Source of the DNA: Thermoleophilia bacterium SCSIO 60948 | Lineage (GTDB): Bacteria > Actinomycetota > Thermoleophilia > Solirubrobacterales > 70-9 | Length of the DNA stretch: 64,000 nucleotides | Assembly: GCA_021496505.1 (NCBI GenBank) | Contig: CP053031.1 | Coordinates: forward strand, 2,162,001 to 2,226,000 | Direction: 5' to 3' | In this document: positions 50,220-57,788 of the stretch, in pieces | How the letters are laid out: the number at the start of each line of letters is the position of its first letter | Position numbering within the stretch: the first letter of the stretch is position 1 | Position numbers and translations under genes: made by a program | Notes under the pieces: generated by a model | Database searches by the model: none | The model's input: only the letters and a program-made list of their open reading frames with translations | Told to the model about the DNA's origin: nothing

Positions 50220-51238
50220 TCGCGGGCCTCGCCGAAGCGGCCGGCGAGCTCACCGGGATGGAGCGGCGGCACGAGGCGGCGGCTCGAGGTCTTCTCGACG
50301 AAGTCACGGACCGCCTCCGCGGTGCTGTAGCGCGGTTCGAACCCGACGTCGGTGCGCAGGCGGGAGATGTCGACGCCGCGGCCGTAGCGGAGCAGGCGCA
50401 CTGCGTCGCCGTAGAGCGGACCGGCGCCGAGCGCCTGACCGAGCCGGCGGAGCGCCGGGGCGAACAGCGGATGCGGCAGCGGGGCCGCCGGACGACGCGC
50501 CAGTCGCAGCAGGCGCGAGAGCGAGATGACCCCCTCCGCTCCGACGTTGACCGGTCCGCGAACGTCGGAGTGGATCGAGGCCTCGAGAGCCGCCGTCGCG
50601 TCGTCCTCGTGCAGCAGCTGGAGCCGTGGGTCGTAGCCGAGCTGCGTCGGGACGACCGGCAGCGTCAGGTAGCGGACGAGCGGGGTGTCGATGTCGGCGC
50701 CGATCTCAGCCTGGTAGCGGAGCATGCAGCAGGTCAGACGCGGGTGGCGGGCGGCGAAGTTCTCGAAGTACTGCTCGAGCTCGGAGACGTCGCGCTGGAA
50801 GCGGGTGCGAAGCGGCATCCGTCGCGCGAGGTCCTCGGTGAAGAACGCCGGGCCGGTCGGCTCGACGCCGTAGATCGCCGCTGATCCGCGGACGACGACC
50901 CGGCGCAGGGTCGGCGCTCGCTCGCAGGCCGCCAGCAGCTGGAGCGTGCCGATGACGTTGATCTCGTGCAGCGCCCGCGCCGGCTTGTCGTTCTCCGGGT
51001 AGAGCAGGACGCCGCAATGGACGACGGTGTCGACCTCGGTCGAGGGCAGCAGACGCGCGAGAACGGAGCTGCGGACATCGGCCTCGATGAACTCGGTCCG
51101 GTCGAGGCCGCTGGGTGGCGTCGAGTCGAACCCAGCGACGAACTCGACCTCGGGGTCGCGCTCGAGGCGACGGGCGATCTCGGTCCCCCAGACACTCGAG
51201 ACGCCGATGACGGCGACGCGACGCGCCCTGTGCGCCAC
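50216..51238 (-). CDS. NAD-dependent epimerase/dehydratase (extended SDR)
   Basis: This 340-residue Rossmann-fold protein begins RRVAVIGVSSVWGTEIARRLE, where the usual GxxGxxG loop reads GVSSVWG, a degenerate nucleotide-binding loop. D-V/I-R (FIEADVRSS), the VVHCGVLLYPEN strand and VVVRGSAAIYGVEPTGPAFFTE follow; the YxxxK catalytic motif is replaced by the RDVSELEQYFENF region, so activity may differ from UDP-sugar epimerases. It starts at the GTG of 51238, two bases past the stop of the repeat protein gene. It is paired with the acyltransferase as in mycobacteria (galE2-like), which hints at envelope lipid work. Confidence 0.78.
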
Positions 51239-51239
51239 C

Positions 51240-51860
51240 CTAACCCTCGACTTCAGGCTTAGGCGAGGTGCCCTGATCGCGCTTCGTGGGCGGATCCTCG
51301 GGGTCGGGACGTACTTCGGTCGACGCTGCGGCGTCGATGCCCGGATCGGGCTTGACGTCCGGGGCGGCGGGCGGTGAATCGGCGGTTCCCTCGCCGGCGG
51401 CGCGGTCCTCGGAGCGCCGGAGCAGGTCCTCGATCGAGGCGAGCCGGGTCTCGAAGGCCTCGAAGCGACGCATGAGCTCCTCGCGGGCGTCGCCGCCGCG
51501 GCGGGCGATCTCTCCGCCGGCCTCCTGGCCTCGGCGAGCGATCTCGCCGCCTGCTTCCTGGCCCCGCCGCGCGATCTCACCCGTGGCCTCCTGGCCGAGG
51601 CGAGCGAGGTCGCCGGTGGCCTCCTGGCCCTTGCGGGCGAGCTGCCCGGCCTCCTGGCGCCCGCGCTCGAGCTCGGCGCGACCGCGCCGCACGAGCTCGT
51701 CGATCAGATTGCCGGCCCGGTCGCGGGTGTGGGCGGCCGGCCCTGACGTGGCCGCGAGCGTGTCGCGCACCGCGCTGCGAAGCGCCTCGGTGCGCCCGTG
51801 CTCGCTGCTCGCGGACTCCTGGCCCGGCTCCTGGTCTGGCTTTTCGGGGTTCGGCTCCAT
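51240..51860 (-). CDS. Protein with six 11-residue helical repeats
   Basis: This 206-residue hydrophilic protein has no signal peptide or membrane helix. Residues 67-132 are six tandem 11-residue units of the type GQEA(T/G)G(D/E)(L/I)AR(R/L), forming a long amphipathic helix with an 11-residue period, as in LEA-like and phasin-like proteins. The N-terminus is acidic and Gln/Ser-rich, and the C-terminal 60 residues are Pro/Asp/Glu/Lys-rich and probably disordered. It stands immediately before the epimerase, acyltransferase and SMR genes in one operon. I recognise no family; membrane or lipid-granule surface binding is a structural guess. Confidence 0.72.
   Translation of the reverse strand: MEPNPEKPDQEPGQESASSEHGRTEALRSAVRDTLAATSGPAAHTRDRAGNLIDELVRRGRAELERGRQEAGQLARKGQEATGDLARLGQEATGEIARRGQEAGGEIARRGQEAGGEIARRGGDAREELMRRFEAFETRLASIEDLLRRSEDRAAGEGTADSPPAAPDVKPDPGIDAAASTEVRPDPEDPPTKRDQGTSPKPEVEG
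51465..51662 (-). repeat. Six tandem 33-bp coding repeats
   Basis: Each unit encodes 11 residues. Units 4 and 5 encode identical peptides, units 2 and 3 differ slightly, and the outer units are more diverged. They are coding repeats inside the gene at 51240-51860, not CRISPR, because there are no spacers. Confidence 0.85.
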
Positions 51861-51923
51861 GGGGTCGCGGGGGCGCTCCTACCCGCTCCGGGCAGCCTAT
51901 TGCGGCTAGCTTTGCCCCGCACC

Positions 51924-52673
51924 TTGCCGCGCTACCTCGAGCCCACCGCCCCGATCGCCGCGGCCGCGGTCCTGACCGGCGATCCCAAGCGAGCCATGGA
52001 GCTCGCGACCGCCGCCACCGACCGCCCGCTGATGAGCAATCTCGCGCGCGGACTCTGGGGCTACCACGGCACGACCCCGTCGGGCGCCGAGCTGAGCGTG
52101 CACTCGACCGGGATCGGCGGTCCGTCGACGGCGCTGGTTCTGCGCGAGCTCCACGGGCACGGCATCCGGCGCGCGATCCGGGTCGGGACGGCGACGGGAC
52201 TCGATCCATCGCTCGAGCTCGGATCGGTACATCCGGTCTTCGAGGCCCTGAGCAACGACGGGACGAGCGCGGTGCTGCGTGTACTCCGCTCAGCGCACGA
52301 AGACGGCCCGGTCGAGATCAGCGGTCCGTCCGACGTGGCTGAACCCTCCGCGAACCCAGGGCTGACGAGCGCCCTGACCTCGCGTCTGCGGGCGAACGCG
52401 ATCCGGATATCGAGCCACGACCTGCCGTGGGAGATGTTGTCCAGCGGCTTGGATCAGCTCTCCGGGCGAGATCCGGAGGCGACCGACCTCTCCACCGCGG
52501 CGTTCTTCGCCCAAGCCGACGTCTTGGGGGTCGAAGCCGCCGCGATCGTCGTCATCACCGCCGGGCCCGCCGGCGAGGCCTCCCTCGAGGAAGCCGATGC
52601 CGCGTGCTTGGCCGCGGGCCGGGTCGCCGCCGAGCTCCTGACCGGACCCCTCGGGCACTCGAGCACGATTTGA
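51924..52673 (+). CDS. Nucleoside phosphorylase family protein with altered active site
   Basis: About 249 residues with the NP-I (uridine/purine nucleoside phosphorylase) fold: AVLTGDPKRAMELA (phosphate site), ELSVHSTGIGGPSTALVLREL and AIRVGTATGLDPSLELG are clear. The ribose-binding motif, EMES or DME(T/S) in active enzymes, appears here as TDLSTAAFF, lacking the key glutamate. It may therefore have a changed reaction or be a nucleoside sensor. The start is uncertain: in-frame TTG codons at 51900, 51912 and 51924 are the only options outside the opposing gene, and a TAGCTT lies at 51907-51912. It is divergent from the repeat protein gene. Confidence 0.7.
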   Translation: MPRYLEPTAPIAAAAVLTGDPKRAMELATAATDRPLMSNLARGLWGYHGTTPSGAELSVHSTGIGGPSTALVLRELHGHGIRRAIRVGTATGLDPSLELGSVHPVFEALSNDGTSAVLRVLRSAHEDGPVEISGPSDVAEPSANPGLTSALTSRLRANAIRISSHDLPWEMLSSGLDQLSGRDPEATDLSTAAFFAQADVLGVEAAAIVVITAGPAGEASLEEADAACLAAGRVAAELLTGPLGHSSTI

Positions 52674-52754
52674 CCCTTCCCTGGCCGGGCGAAGTCGTGC
52701 GCGGAGGGCGTCCCACGACCCGATCTCCGGGCCGGAGGGGGCGCGGGCCGGTGC

Positions 52755-53072
52755 TCAGGAACCGCCGCTGGAGGTCTTCTCGCGCCGCAGCGCCTCGACC
52801 CCGGCGGCGATGTCGTCGAGGCGATCCTCGACGGCCTCGAGTCGCAGCGAGAGCGACCTCAACCTCTGCTCGAGTCTTTCCACATCAACACTCGACGCGA
52901 AGTTGAGAGTTGACATAGCGCCGCGCTGAGCGTTCGACGCCCGCTCGCCGGCGCTCAGGGCCCTGCTGAGGGCCCCGGAGAACAGCGGATTCTCCAGCAG
53001 TGCCGTCGCCAGGTCGCCAAGCGCTTCTTCGCCGCGGGCGCGGAAGCCCGCCTGTCGGTCTTCTTCACTCAT
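52755..53072 (-). CDS. Small coiled-coil protein (UbiK/BMFP- or phasin-like)
   Basis: This 105-residue soluble protein has an amphipathic helical N-terminus (ARGEEALGDLATALLENPLFSGALSRALSAGERA), a short loop and a C-terminal coiled coil with regular leucines (VERLEQRLRSLSLRLEAVEDRLDDIAAGVEAL). The shape recalls BMFP/UbiK accessory proteins and polyhydroxyalkanoate-associated proteins, which bind membranes or form trimers, but sequence identity cannot be judged by eye. The ATG at 53072 opens MSEEDRQAG. It is monocistronic, facing the nucleoside phosphorylase-like gene tail to tail. The role is unknown. Confidence 0.65.
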   Translation of the reverse strand: MSEEDRQAGFRARGEEALGDLATALLENPLFSGALSRALSAGERASNAQRGAMSTLNFASSVDVERLEQRLRSLSLRLEAVEDRLDDIAAGVEALRREKTSSGGS

Positions 53073-53453
53073 GCTCCGCTCACGCTACCCGTCGCGGACG
53101 GTCGCGATCCACCAGTTCGCCCAACGCCCGGTTCGAGCGGCCGCGGAACCGCGTGCAAAGAGCTCCGCAACCTGCGGATTTGCAGGTGTTTAACCGGACC
53201 CGCGAGCGACACAAGTGACACCGGGTCAAGCACTCCGCCACCCCTGCCGATGGGGACTTCGAATGTCCGTCCACGCGACCCTGCGCAGCCCACGATTCGA
53301 TTGGGATACGGTTAACCCATCCTTCGCAGATTGCGGGGGGTTGGCGGAACCTCTAGGTTCCTCCAGGTCGACGGGTGGGAGGCCCGGTTGGCCCGCAGGG
53401 AGCGGGGTATCAACCGGCATCGCGCGCGCAGCACGAGCAGCACTTATTCGGGG
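53073..53453. other. 381-base divergent regulatory region
   Basis: No gene is supported here. The stretch contains a 6-bp ACCTGC/GCAGGT hairpin (53170-53187), a TACGGT that could be the -10 of the hydrolase gene (53307-53312, predicted leader about 135 bases) and a 16-base inverted repeat GGAACCT-CT-AGGTTCC (53346-53361). I looked for the ydaO c-di-AMP riboswitch and did not find its conserved blocks. Confidence 0.5.
53346..53361. promoter_or_regulatory. Inverted repeat in the leader of the cell-wall hydrolase gene
   Basis: A perfect 7-bp repeat, GGAACCT and AGGTTCC, with a 2-base centre, 93 bases before the ATG. It could be an operator or a leader hairpin. Confidence 0.4.
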
Positions 53454-56063
53454 ATGAAGAGAACTTTCCTACTTACCTTCGCTCTGGCGATCCTGGGGCT
53501 TGCCGTCGCAGCGGGTGCCTCCCAGGCGGGCGGAGGCCTGCTCGGAACGGGCGTGGGCCCGGTCGACGTCAACGTTCCCGGCGGCCAGAACCTCCCCGAG
53601 GCTCCGGTCCCCCAGTGCGCCAACCTCGCCGATGAGGACGGGGACGGCCTGATCGACCTCGCCGACCCGGATTGCTCGAGCGCCCTCGACAACTCCGAGT
53701 CCGGCAGCGCGGGCGTGCCGACCACGACCGTCCCGACCAACCCTGAAGTTCCGGTTGACCCCACCAACCCGATCCCGGACACCTCGGTCCCGCCGACCAC
53801 GACCATCCCCCCGACGACCACCACGCCGACCGGTCCCGAGGGTCCGACCGGCGGCGGCGGACTCGGCGAGGGGCCGCGCGGCAGCGGCGGAACCTACGAC
53901 GCCGGGGGTGATCGCGACCAGGATCGCGACGAGCCCGAGCCCGACATCGGCTCCGACGCCCCCCGTGAGCCGATGGACCAGCCCGATCTGCGCAGGCCCG
54001 ACGGCTCGCCGACCGCGACAAACCCGACCGTGACTCAGGCCGATTTCGGCCCGGCGTCGATCGGGGTCCCGAACTTCATGATCGATGACTTCTCGATCCC
54101 GCCCTTCCTGCTCCCGATCTACCAGGCCTGCGGCACCCAGTACAACGTGCCGTGGGAGGTGCTCGCATCGATCAATCGGATCGAGACGAACTTCGGCGAG
54201 CTCGCCACCGTGACCTCCTACGCGGGCGCGGTCGGCTGGATGCAGTTCATGCCGGCGACCTGGGAGGCCTACGGGGTCGACGCCAACGGCGACGGCAAGC
54301 GCGACCCCTACAACCCCGTCGACGCGATCTGTGGCGCTGCGAACTACCTCGACGCGTCGGGCGCCTCTGACGACCTGCGCTCGGCGATCTTCGCCTACAA
54401 CCACGCCGACTGGTACGTCGACGAGGTCATCCTCTACGCCGAGCAGTACGGCGACCTGCCCGACGATCTCGTCGGTTCGCTCACCGGCCTGACCGAGAAC
54501 GCTCGATTCCCGGTCGCCGCTGATGCCCGCTACGCCGACGACCTCTCCGAGCGCGAGCTGATGATGCGCGCGTCGGGCAAGGTTGACCCGAACGCCGGCT
54601 CACAGCTGATCAAGAGCTCGCCGACCCGCCGCGGCATAAATATCTACTCCCGCGACAACGCGCCCGTCGTCGCGGTCAACGACGGGACCGTCACCAAGAT
54701 CGGCAAGTCGAAGAGACTCGGCAGGTTCATCGTCCTGACCGACAACTACGGGAACCGCTTCACCTACTCGAACCTCGGTGAGATCGCGCCGGCCTACCCG
54801 GTACCTAAGGAGCGCAAGCTGAAGGCCTCGGACTTCGCGATCGACGGCAAGAAGGGTGAGCTCCCGGAGCCGGAGCAGCCGGCGAGCGTCACGAGGGAGC
54901 CAGCCGAGAAGAAGAGCCTCGGCGGTGGCACCCGCAAGAACATCAAGCAGCCCAAAGCGGCCAAGGCGAAGGGCGGCGGTTCCGCGGCGAAGCCGGGATC
55001 GAAGCGCCTCACCAACACCGAGGACATGCGCGACCGTCTCTTCGCCTATCCGGAGCGCGAGCGAAACAAGGCGCGTGCCGACCTGACGGGCCAGCTCGAC
55101 GGGCTGATGCGCAACCGGATGCCCGGCTACGAGAACTTCAAGGACTACCTCGGCGGCGTGATGCGCTTCGATCAGAAGACGATGCGCCTCGAGAAGCTCC
55201 GCAAGGGCTCGAAGGTGACGGGCGGGACGGTACTCGGCCGGCTGACCGAGGGGGCCGACGCCTCCCCGTACCTCCACTTCACGATCCGCCCCGCGGGCCG
55301 CGGGGCGCCGAAGATCGACCCGAAGCCGATCCTCGACGGATGGAAGCTGCTCGAGGCGACCGCGATCTACCGCGCCGCCGGCAAGAACCCGTTCGAACAG
55401 TCGGAAGCCGACACGGGCCAGATCCTGCTGATGAGCAAGGAGCAGCTGATCAAGCAGGTCACCTCCGACCCCGGGATCGAGATCTACTCCTGCGGCGTCG
55501 ACGACATCCGCAGCGGCCAGATCGATCGCCGAATCCTGGCGCTGCTCGCCTACCTCTCCGAGCGCGGCCTCGACCCCACGGTCACCTCTCTGCGTTGCGG
55601 TCGCAGCAGCATCTACACCTCGTCGGGCGGCATCTCTCAACACTCGTTCGGCGGAGCCGTCGACATCGCGCAGATCAACGGGATCTCGATGCTCGGAAAC
55701 CAGGGTCCAGGCACGATCACCGAGTCGACGATCGAAGAGATCCTCAAGCTCCAGGGCCCGATGGTCCCCGACCAGGTGATCTCGCTGATGGAGATGGGCG
55801 GGCCGACGTTCTCGCTGCCTGATCACAACGACCACATCCATGTCGGTTATGCCGCGACGACCGAATCGACGATCGGCGGCGAGCCGAGCGCCCGTGAGTC
55901 CTCGGTACTCAAGCCCGACCAGTGGGACCGCCTGATCGACCAGCTTGGGAAGATCGATAACCCCGACGTTCTCTCGCGACCATCGCGCTTCGCGCTGCCG
56001 GCTGAGCAGGGCAAGAGCAAGCGGTTGAAGGGCCGCGCCTCCTCCGCCCACATCGCCGAGTAG
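53454..56063 (+). CDS. Secreted multi-domain peptidoglycan hydrolase (lytic transglycosylase + LytM-like + M15-like)
   Basis: This 869-residue exported protein has a Sec signal peptide at 1-25 (MKRTFLLTFALAILGLAVAAG) and then a cysteine-bounded DEDGDGLIDLADPD calcium-type motif (55-74). A Pro/Thr-rich linker leads to a lytic transglycosylase domain at about 220-340 (catalytic E244 in NRIETNFGE, then GWMQFMPATWEAYG). Next is a LytM/M23-like domain split by a lysine-rich insert (394-440 and 585-612), which lacks the usual first zinc ligands. The C-terminus at about 675-800 is M15-like with H730, D737 and HNDHIHVGY (H794/H796). It should remodel the cell wall outside the membrane. The ATG at 53454 precedes a canonical signal peptide. 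Confidence 0.85.
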   Translation: MKRTFLLTFALAILGLAVAAGASQAGGGLLGTGVGPVDVNVPGGQNLPEAPVPQCANLADEDGDGLIDLADPDCSSALDNSESGSAGVPTTTVPTNPEVPVDPTNPIPDTSVPPTTTIPPTTTTPTGPEGPTGGGGLGEGPRGSGGTYDAGGDRDQDRDEPEPDIGSDAPREPMDQPDLRRPDGSPTATNPTVTQADFGPASIGVPNFMIDDFSIPPFLLPIYQACGTQYNVPWEVLASINRIETNFGELATVTSYAGAVGWMQFMPATWEAYGVDANGDGKRDPYNPVDAICGAANYLDASGASDDLRSAIFAYNHADWYVDEVILYAEQYGDLPDDLVGSLTGLTENARFPVAADARYADDLSERELMMRASGKVDPNAGSQLIKSSPTRRGINIYSRDNAPVVAVNDGTVTKIGKSKRLGRFIVLTDNYGNRFTYSNLGEIAPAYPVPKERKLKASDFAIDGKKGELPEPEQPASVTREPAEKKSLGGGTRKNIKQPKAAKAKGGGSAAKPGSKRLTNTEDMRDRLFAYPERERNKARADLTGQLDGLMRNRMPGYENFKDYLGGVMRFDQKTMRLEKLRKGSKVTGGTVLGRLTEGADASPYLHFTIRPAGRGAPKIDPKPILDGWKLLEATAIYRAAGKNPFEQSEADTGQILLMSKEQLIKQVTSDPGIEIYSCGVDDIRSGQIDRRILALLAYLSERGLDPTVTSLRCGRSSIYTSSGGISQHSFGGAVDIAQINGISMLGNQGPGTITESTIEEILKLQGPMVPDQVISLMEMGGPTFSLPDHNDHIHVGYAATTESTIGGEPSARESSVLKPDQWDRLIDQLGKIDNPDVLSRPSRFALPAEQGKSKRLKGRASSAHIAE

Positions 56064-56093
56064 CCGACGGCCCCACCGGGCGCGGGGTTTGCG

Positions 56094-56930
56094 ATGGCGA
56101 GACGACTGGGGATCGTTCAGCTCGAGGTCGCCGGGCCTCCCCCGATCGATGTCGGTCGCTACCTGATCGCCGAGCCGAAGACCGTCGTCGTGGTCACCAC
56201 ACCGGGTGCCCGTGCCGAACGGGTCAAGCCGCGGCGGCGGGTGCGCCGTGAGAAGCCACGGCGCGCGGACGAGCCGAGCGGCGCAGCCGACGTCTGGACG
56301 ACCCGCTGGACCGCGGTCGACCCCACCCCACTCGGCGACAGCCCGCAGGACTGGCTCGACCGGATGACCGCCGACGGGTCGGCGGCGGCAGAACGTCTCA
56401 GCGAGGGGGTGCGGTTGATCAACCACGTGATGCGCGCCCACCGCGACGCGACCCTCGATCCGTCGCTCGCCGAGCTCTTCCCCGACGAAGCGCTGACACG
56501 ACGGATCGGCTACGCGAGCCCCGAGGGCGCCGCCGAAGGCCGCTGGGAGGCCGCGTACGAGCTCCCGGCCGACCCGCGCATCTCGCACGAACGCCGCGAG
56601 GCCCTGAACGCACGCGAGCGGGTCGCCGACCTGCTCGCTGGGCGGTCGGACCTCGATCCCGCGGCGCCGGCGGCGCTCCGGGCGCGCGAGGACCTCGACG
56701 CCGGTCGGGTCGCCGAGGCGGCGGCCCAGCTCGACATCGCGCTGCGCTTCCTGGGTCCGGAGGCGGTGCGTGCCGACGCCGAGCTCGCCGACGCGAGCGA
56801 GCCGGTGGCGGAGGCCGCGAAGCGGCTGGTCCACCCCGATGCGGTCGCGTCGGACGCGGACGGCGAGCGGGTCGGGGCCTGCCTGGGGTTGCTCGAGCGA
56901 CAGCTGCGGCGCCGGCGGGCGAAGGGCTAG
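56094..56930 (+). CDS. Hypothetical protein following the cell-wall hydrolase gene
   Basis: A 278-residue soluble protein without signal peptide or membrane helix. A short beta-rich N-terminus (RRLGIVQLEVAGPPPIDVGRYL) leads into a basic segment (VKPRRRVRREKPRRA), a tryptophan-rich stretch (VWTTRWTAVDPTPLGDSPQDWLDRM) and a long alanine/arginine-rich helical C-terminus. I recognise no family. It starts 30 bases after the hydrolase stop on the same strand, so it is probably in that operon. Codon usage is like its neighbours. The basic N-terminal segment could bind nucleic acid, but there is no motif to support this. Confidence 0.65.
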   Translation: MARRLGIVQLEVAGPPPIDVGRYLIAEPKTVVVVTTPGARAERVKPRRRVRREKPRRADEPSGAADVWTTRWTAVDPTPLGDSPQDWLDRMTADGSAAAERLSEGVRLINHVMRAHRDATLDPSLAELFPDEALTRRIGYASPEGAAEGRWEAAYELPADPRISHERREALNARERVADLLAGRSDLDPAAPAALRAREDLDAGRVAEAAAQLDIALRFLGPEAVRADAELADASEPVAEAAKRLVHPDAVASDADGERVGACLGLLERQLRRRRAKG

Positions 56931-56932
56931 GC

Positions 56933-56971
56933 TCGGGTCGTGGGTTTCGTCGGGCAGCTCCCACGCCCCGA
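56933..56971. terminator. Bidirectional terminator hairpin between convergent genes
   Basis: A 12-position stem (56933-56944 with 56960-56971) has one mismatch. It is placed between the hypothetical gene (plus) and the sirtuin gene (minus). Confidence 0.55.
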
Positions 56972-56992
56972 ACGGAGGCCCGGGCTCACCGT

Positions 56993-57781
56993 CTAGCTCA
57001 GAGCCCCCGCGAGCGCCCGCATCTCCTCCGCGACATCGCCGTCGAGCTTGACCATCGCGACGTCGTCGAACGGCGTCTCGCCCTGGGTCACGAGCGCGAC
57101 CTGCCCCCCGTTGCCGAGCACCGCCTGCGGCAGGCCGGCGACCGGGTAGACCTCGAGCGAGGAGCCGACGCAGATCATGAGGTCGGCGCCGAGCGTCAGC
57201 CGCTCCGCGCGCTCGATAGCGCCCATGTCGAGCATCTCGCCGAACAGGACGACGTCGGGCTTGACCCGCCCACCGCACTCCGCGCAGTAGGCGACACCGT
57301 CGTCGGCGAACAGCGCGTCGACGGCCTCGAGCTCATACCGGGACCCGCACGACAGGCAGCTCGAGGTCGCGATCGAGCCGTGCATCTCGACGATCTCGCG
57401 GCTGCCCGCCATCCGGTGCAACCGGTCGATGTTCTGCGTGATCACGCCGTCGATGTGCCCAGCGGCCTCGAGCTCGGCGATCGCGACGTGAGCCGGGTTC
57501 GGCTGCTTGTCGCCGAGCATGTGGAAGCGCGGCCGGTAGAAGCTCCAGAAGCGCTCGCTGTCGCGGTGGAACGCGTCGATGTGGGCGACCTCGAACGGGT
57601 TGACGTTCTCCCACATCCCCGTCCCCGGCGAGCGGAAGTCCGGGATCCCGGACGGCACCGAGACCCCGGCGCCGGTCAGAACGACGGTCGAGCCCGCCCC
57701 GCGGACGAGCTCTGCGAGCTCGGCGACGCGCGCGGGGTCGGAGCCCGCTGACCCCTCCCCCGCGCTCGCGCCGGCGCTCAT
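56993..57781 (-). CDS. cobB: NAD-dependent protein deacylase (sirtuin)
   Basis: This 262-residue Sir2 family enzyme removes acyl groups from lysines using NAD. GAGVSVPSGIPDFRSPGTGMW is the NAD-binding start; ITQNIDRLHRMAGSREIVEMHGS holds the catalytic histidine; the zinc site is CLSCGSRYELE...YCAECGGRVKPDVVLFGE; and ICVGSSLEVYPVAGLP and ALVTQGETPFDDVAMVKL complete the fold. The catalytic and zinc residues are intact. The residues that mark desuccinylases (Y and R in the acyl pocket) are not obvious, so ordinary deacetylation, for example of acyl-CoA synthetases, is likely. It is followed by the beta-oxidation fusion gene on the same strand. Confidence 0.94.
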   Translation of the reverse strand: MSAGASAGEGSAGSDPARVAELAELVRGAGSTVVLTGAGVSVPSGIPDFRSPGTGMWENVNPFEVAHIDAFHRDSERFWSFYRPRFHMLGDKQPNPAHVAIAELEAAGHIDGVITQNIDRLHRMAGSREIVEMHGSIATSSCLSCGSRYELEAVDALFADDGVAYCAECGGRVKPDVVLFGEMLDMGAIERAERLTLGADLMICVGSSLEVYPVAGLPQAVLGNGGQVALVTQGETPFDDVAMVKLDGDVAEEMRALAGALS

Positions 57782-57788
57782 CCTCTGC

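Noticed and set aside
51465-51662. CRISPR-like regular 33-bp repeats
   Set aside because: The units are contiguous without spacers and lie in frame inside a protein-coding gene.
53100-53453. Possible c-di-AMP (ydaO-type) riboswitch before the wall hydrolase gene
   Set aside because: The context is right (DisA present, wall-hydrolase gene), but the conserved blocks such as GGGGAACC, GGGGUGAAUC and the CCGACAGCUAACC-type end are absent.
54600-57278. 892-residue minus-strand open frame across the hydrolase and sirtuin region
   Set aside because: It is a GC-composition shadow of real genes on both strands and contains no recognisable domain.
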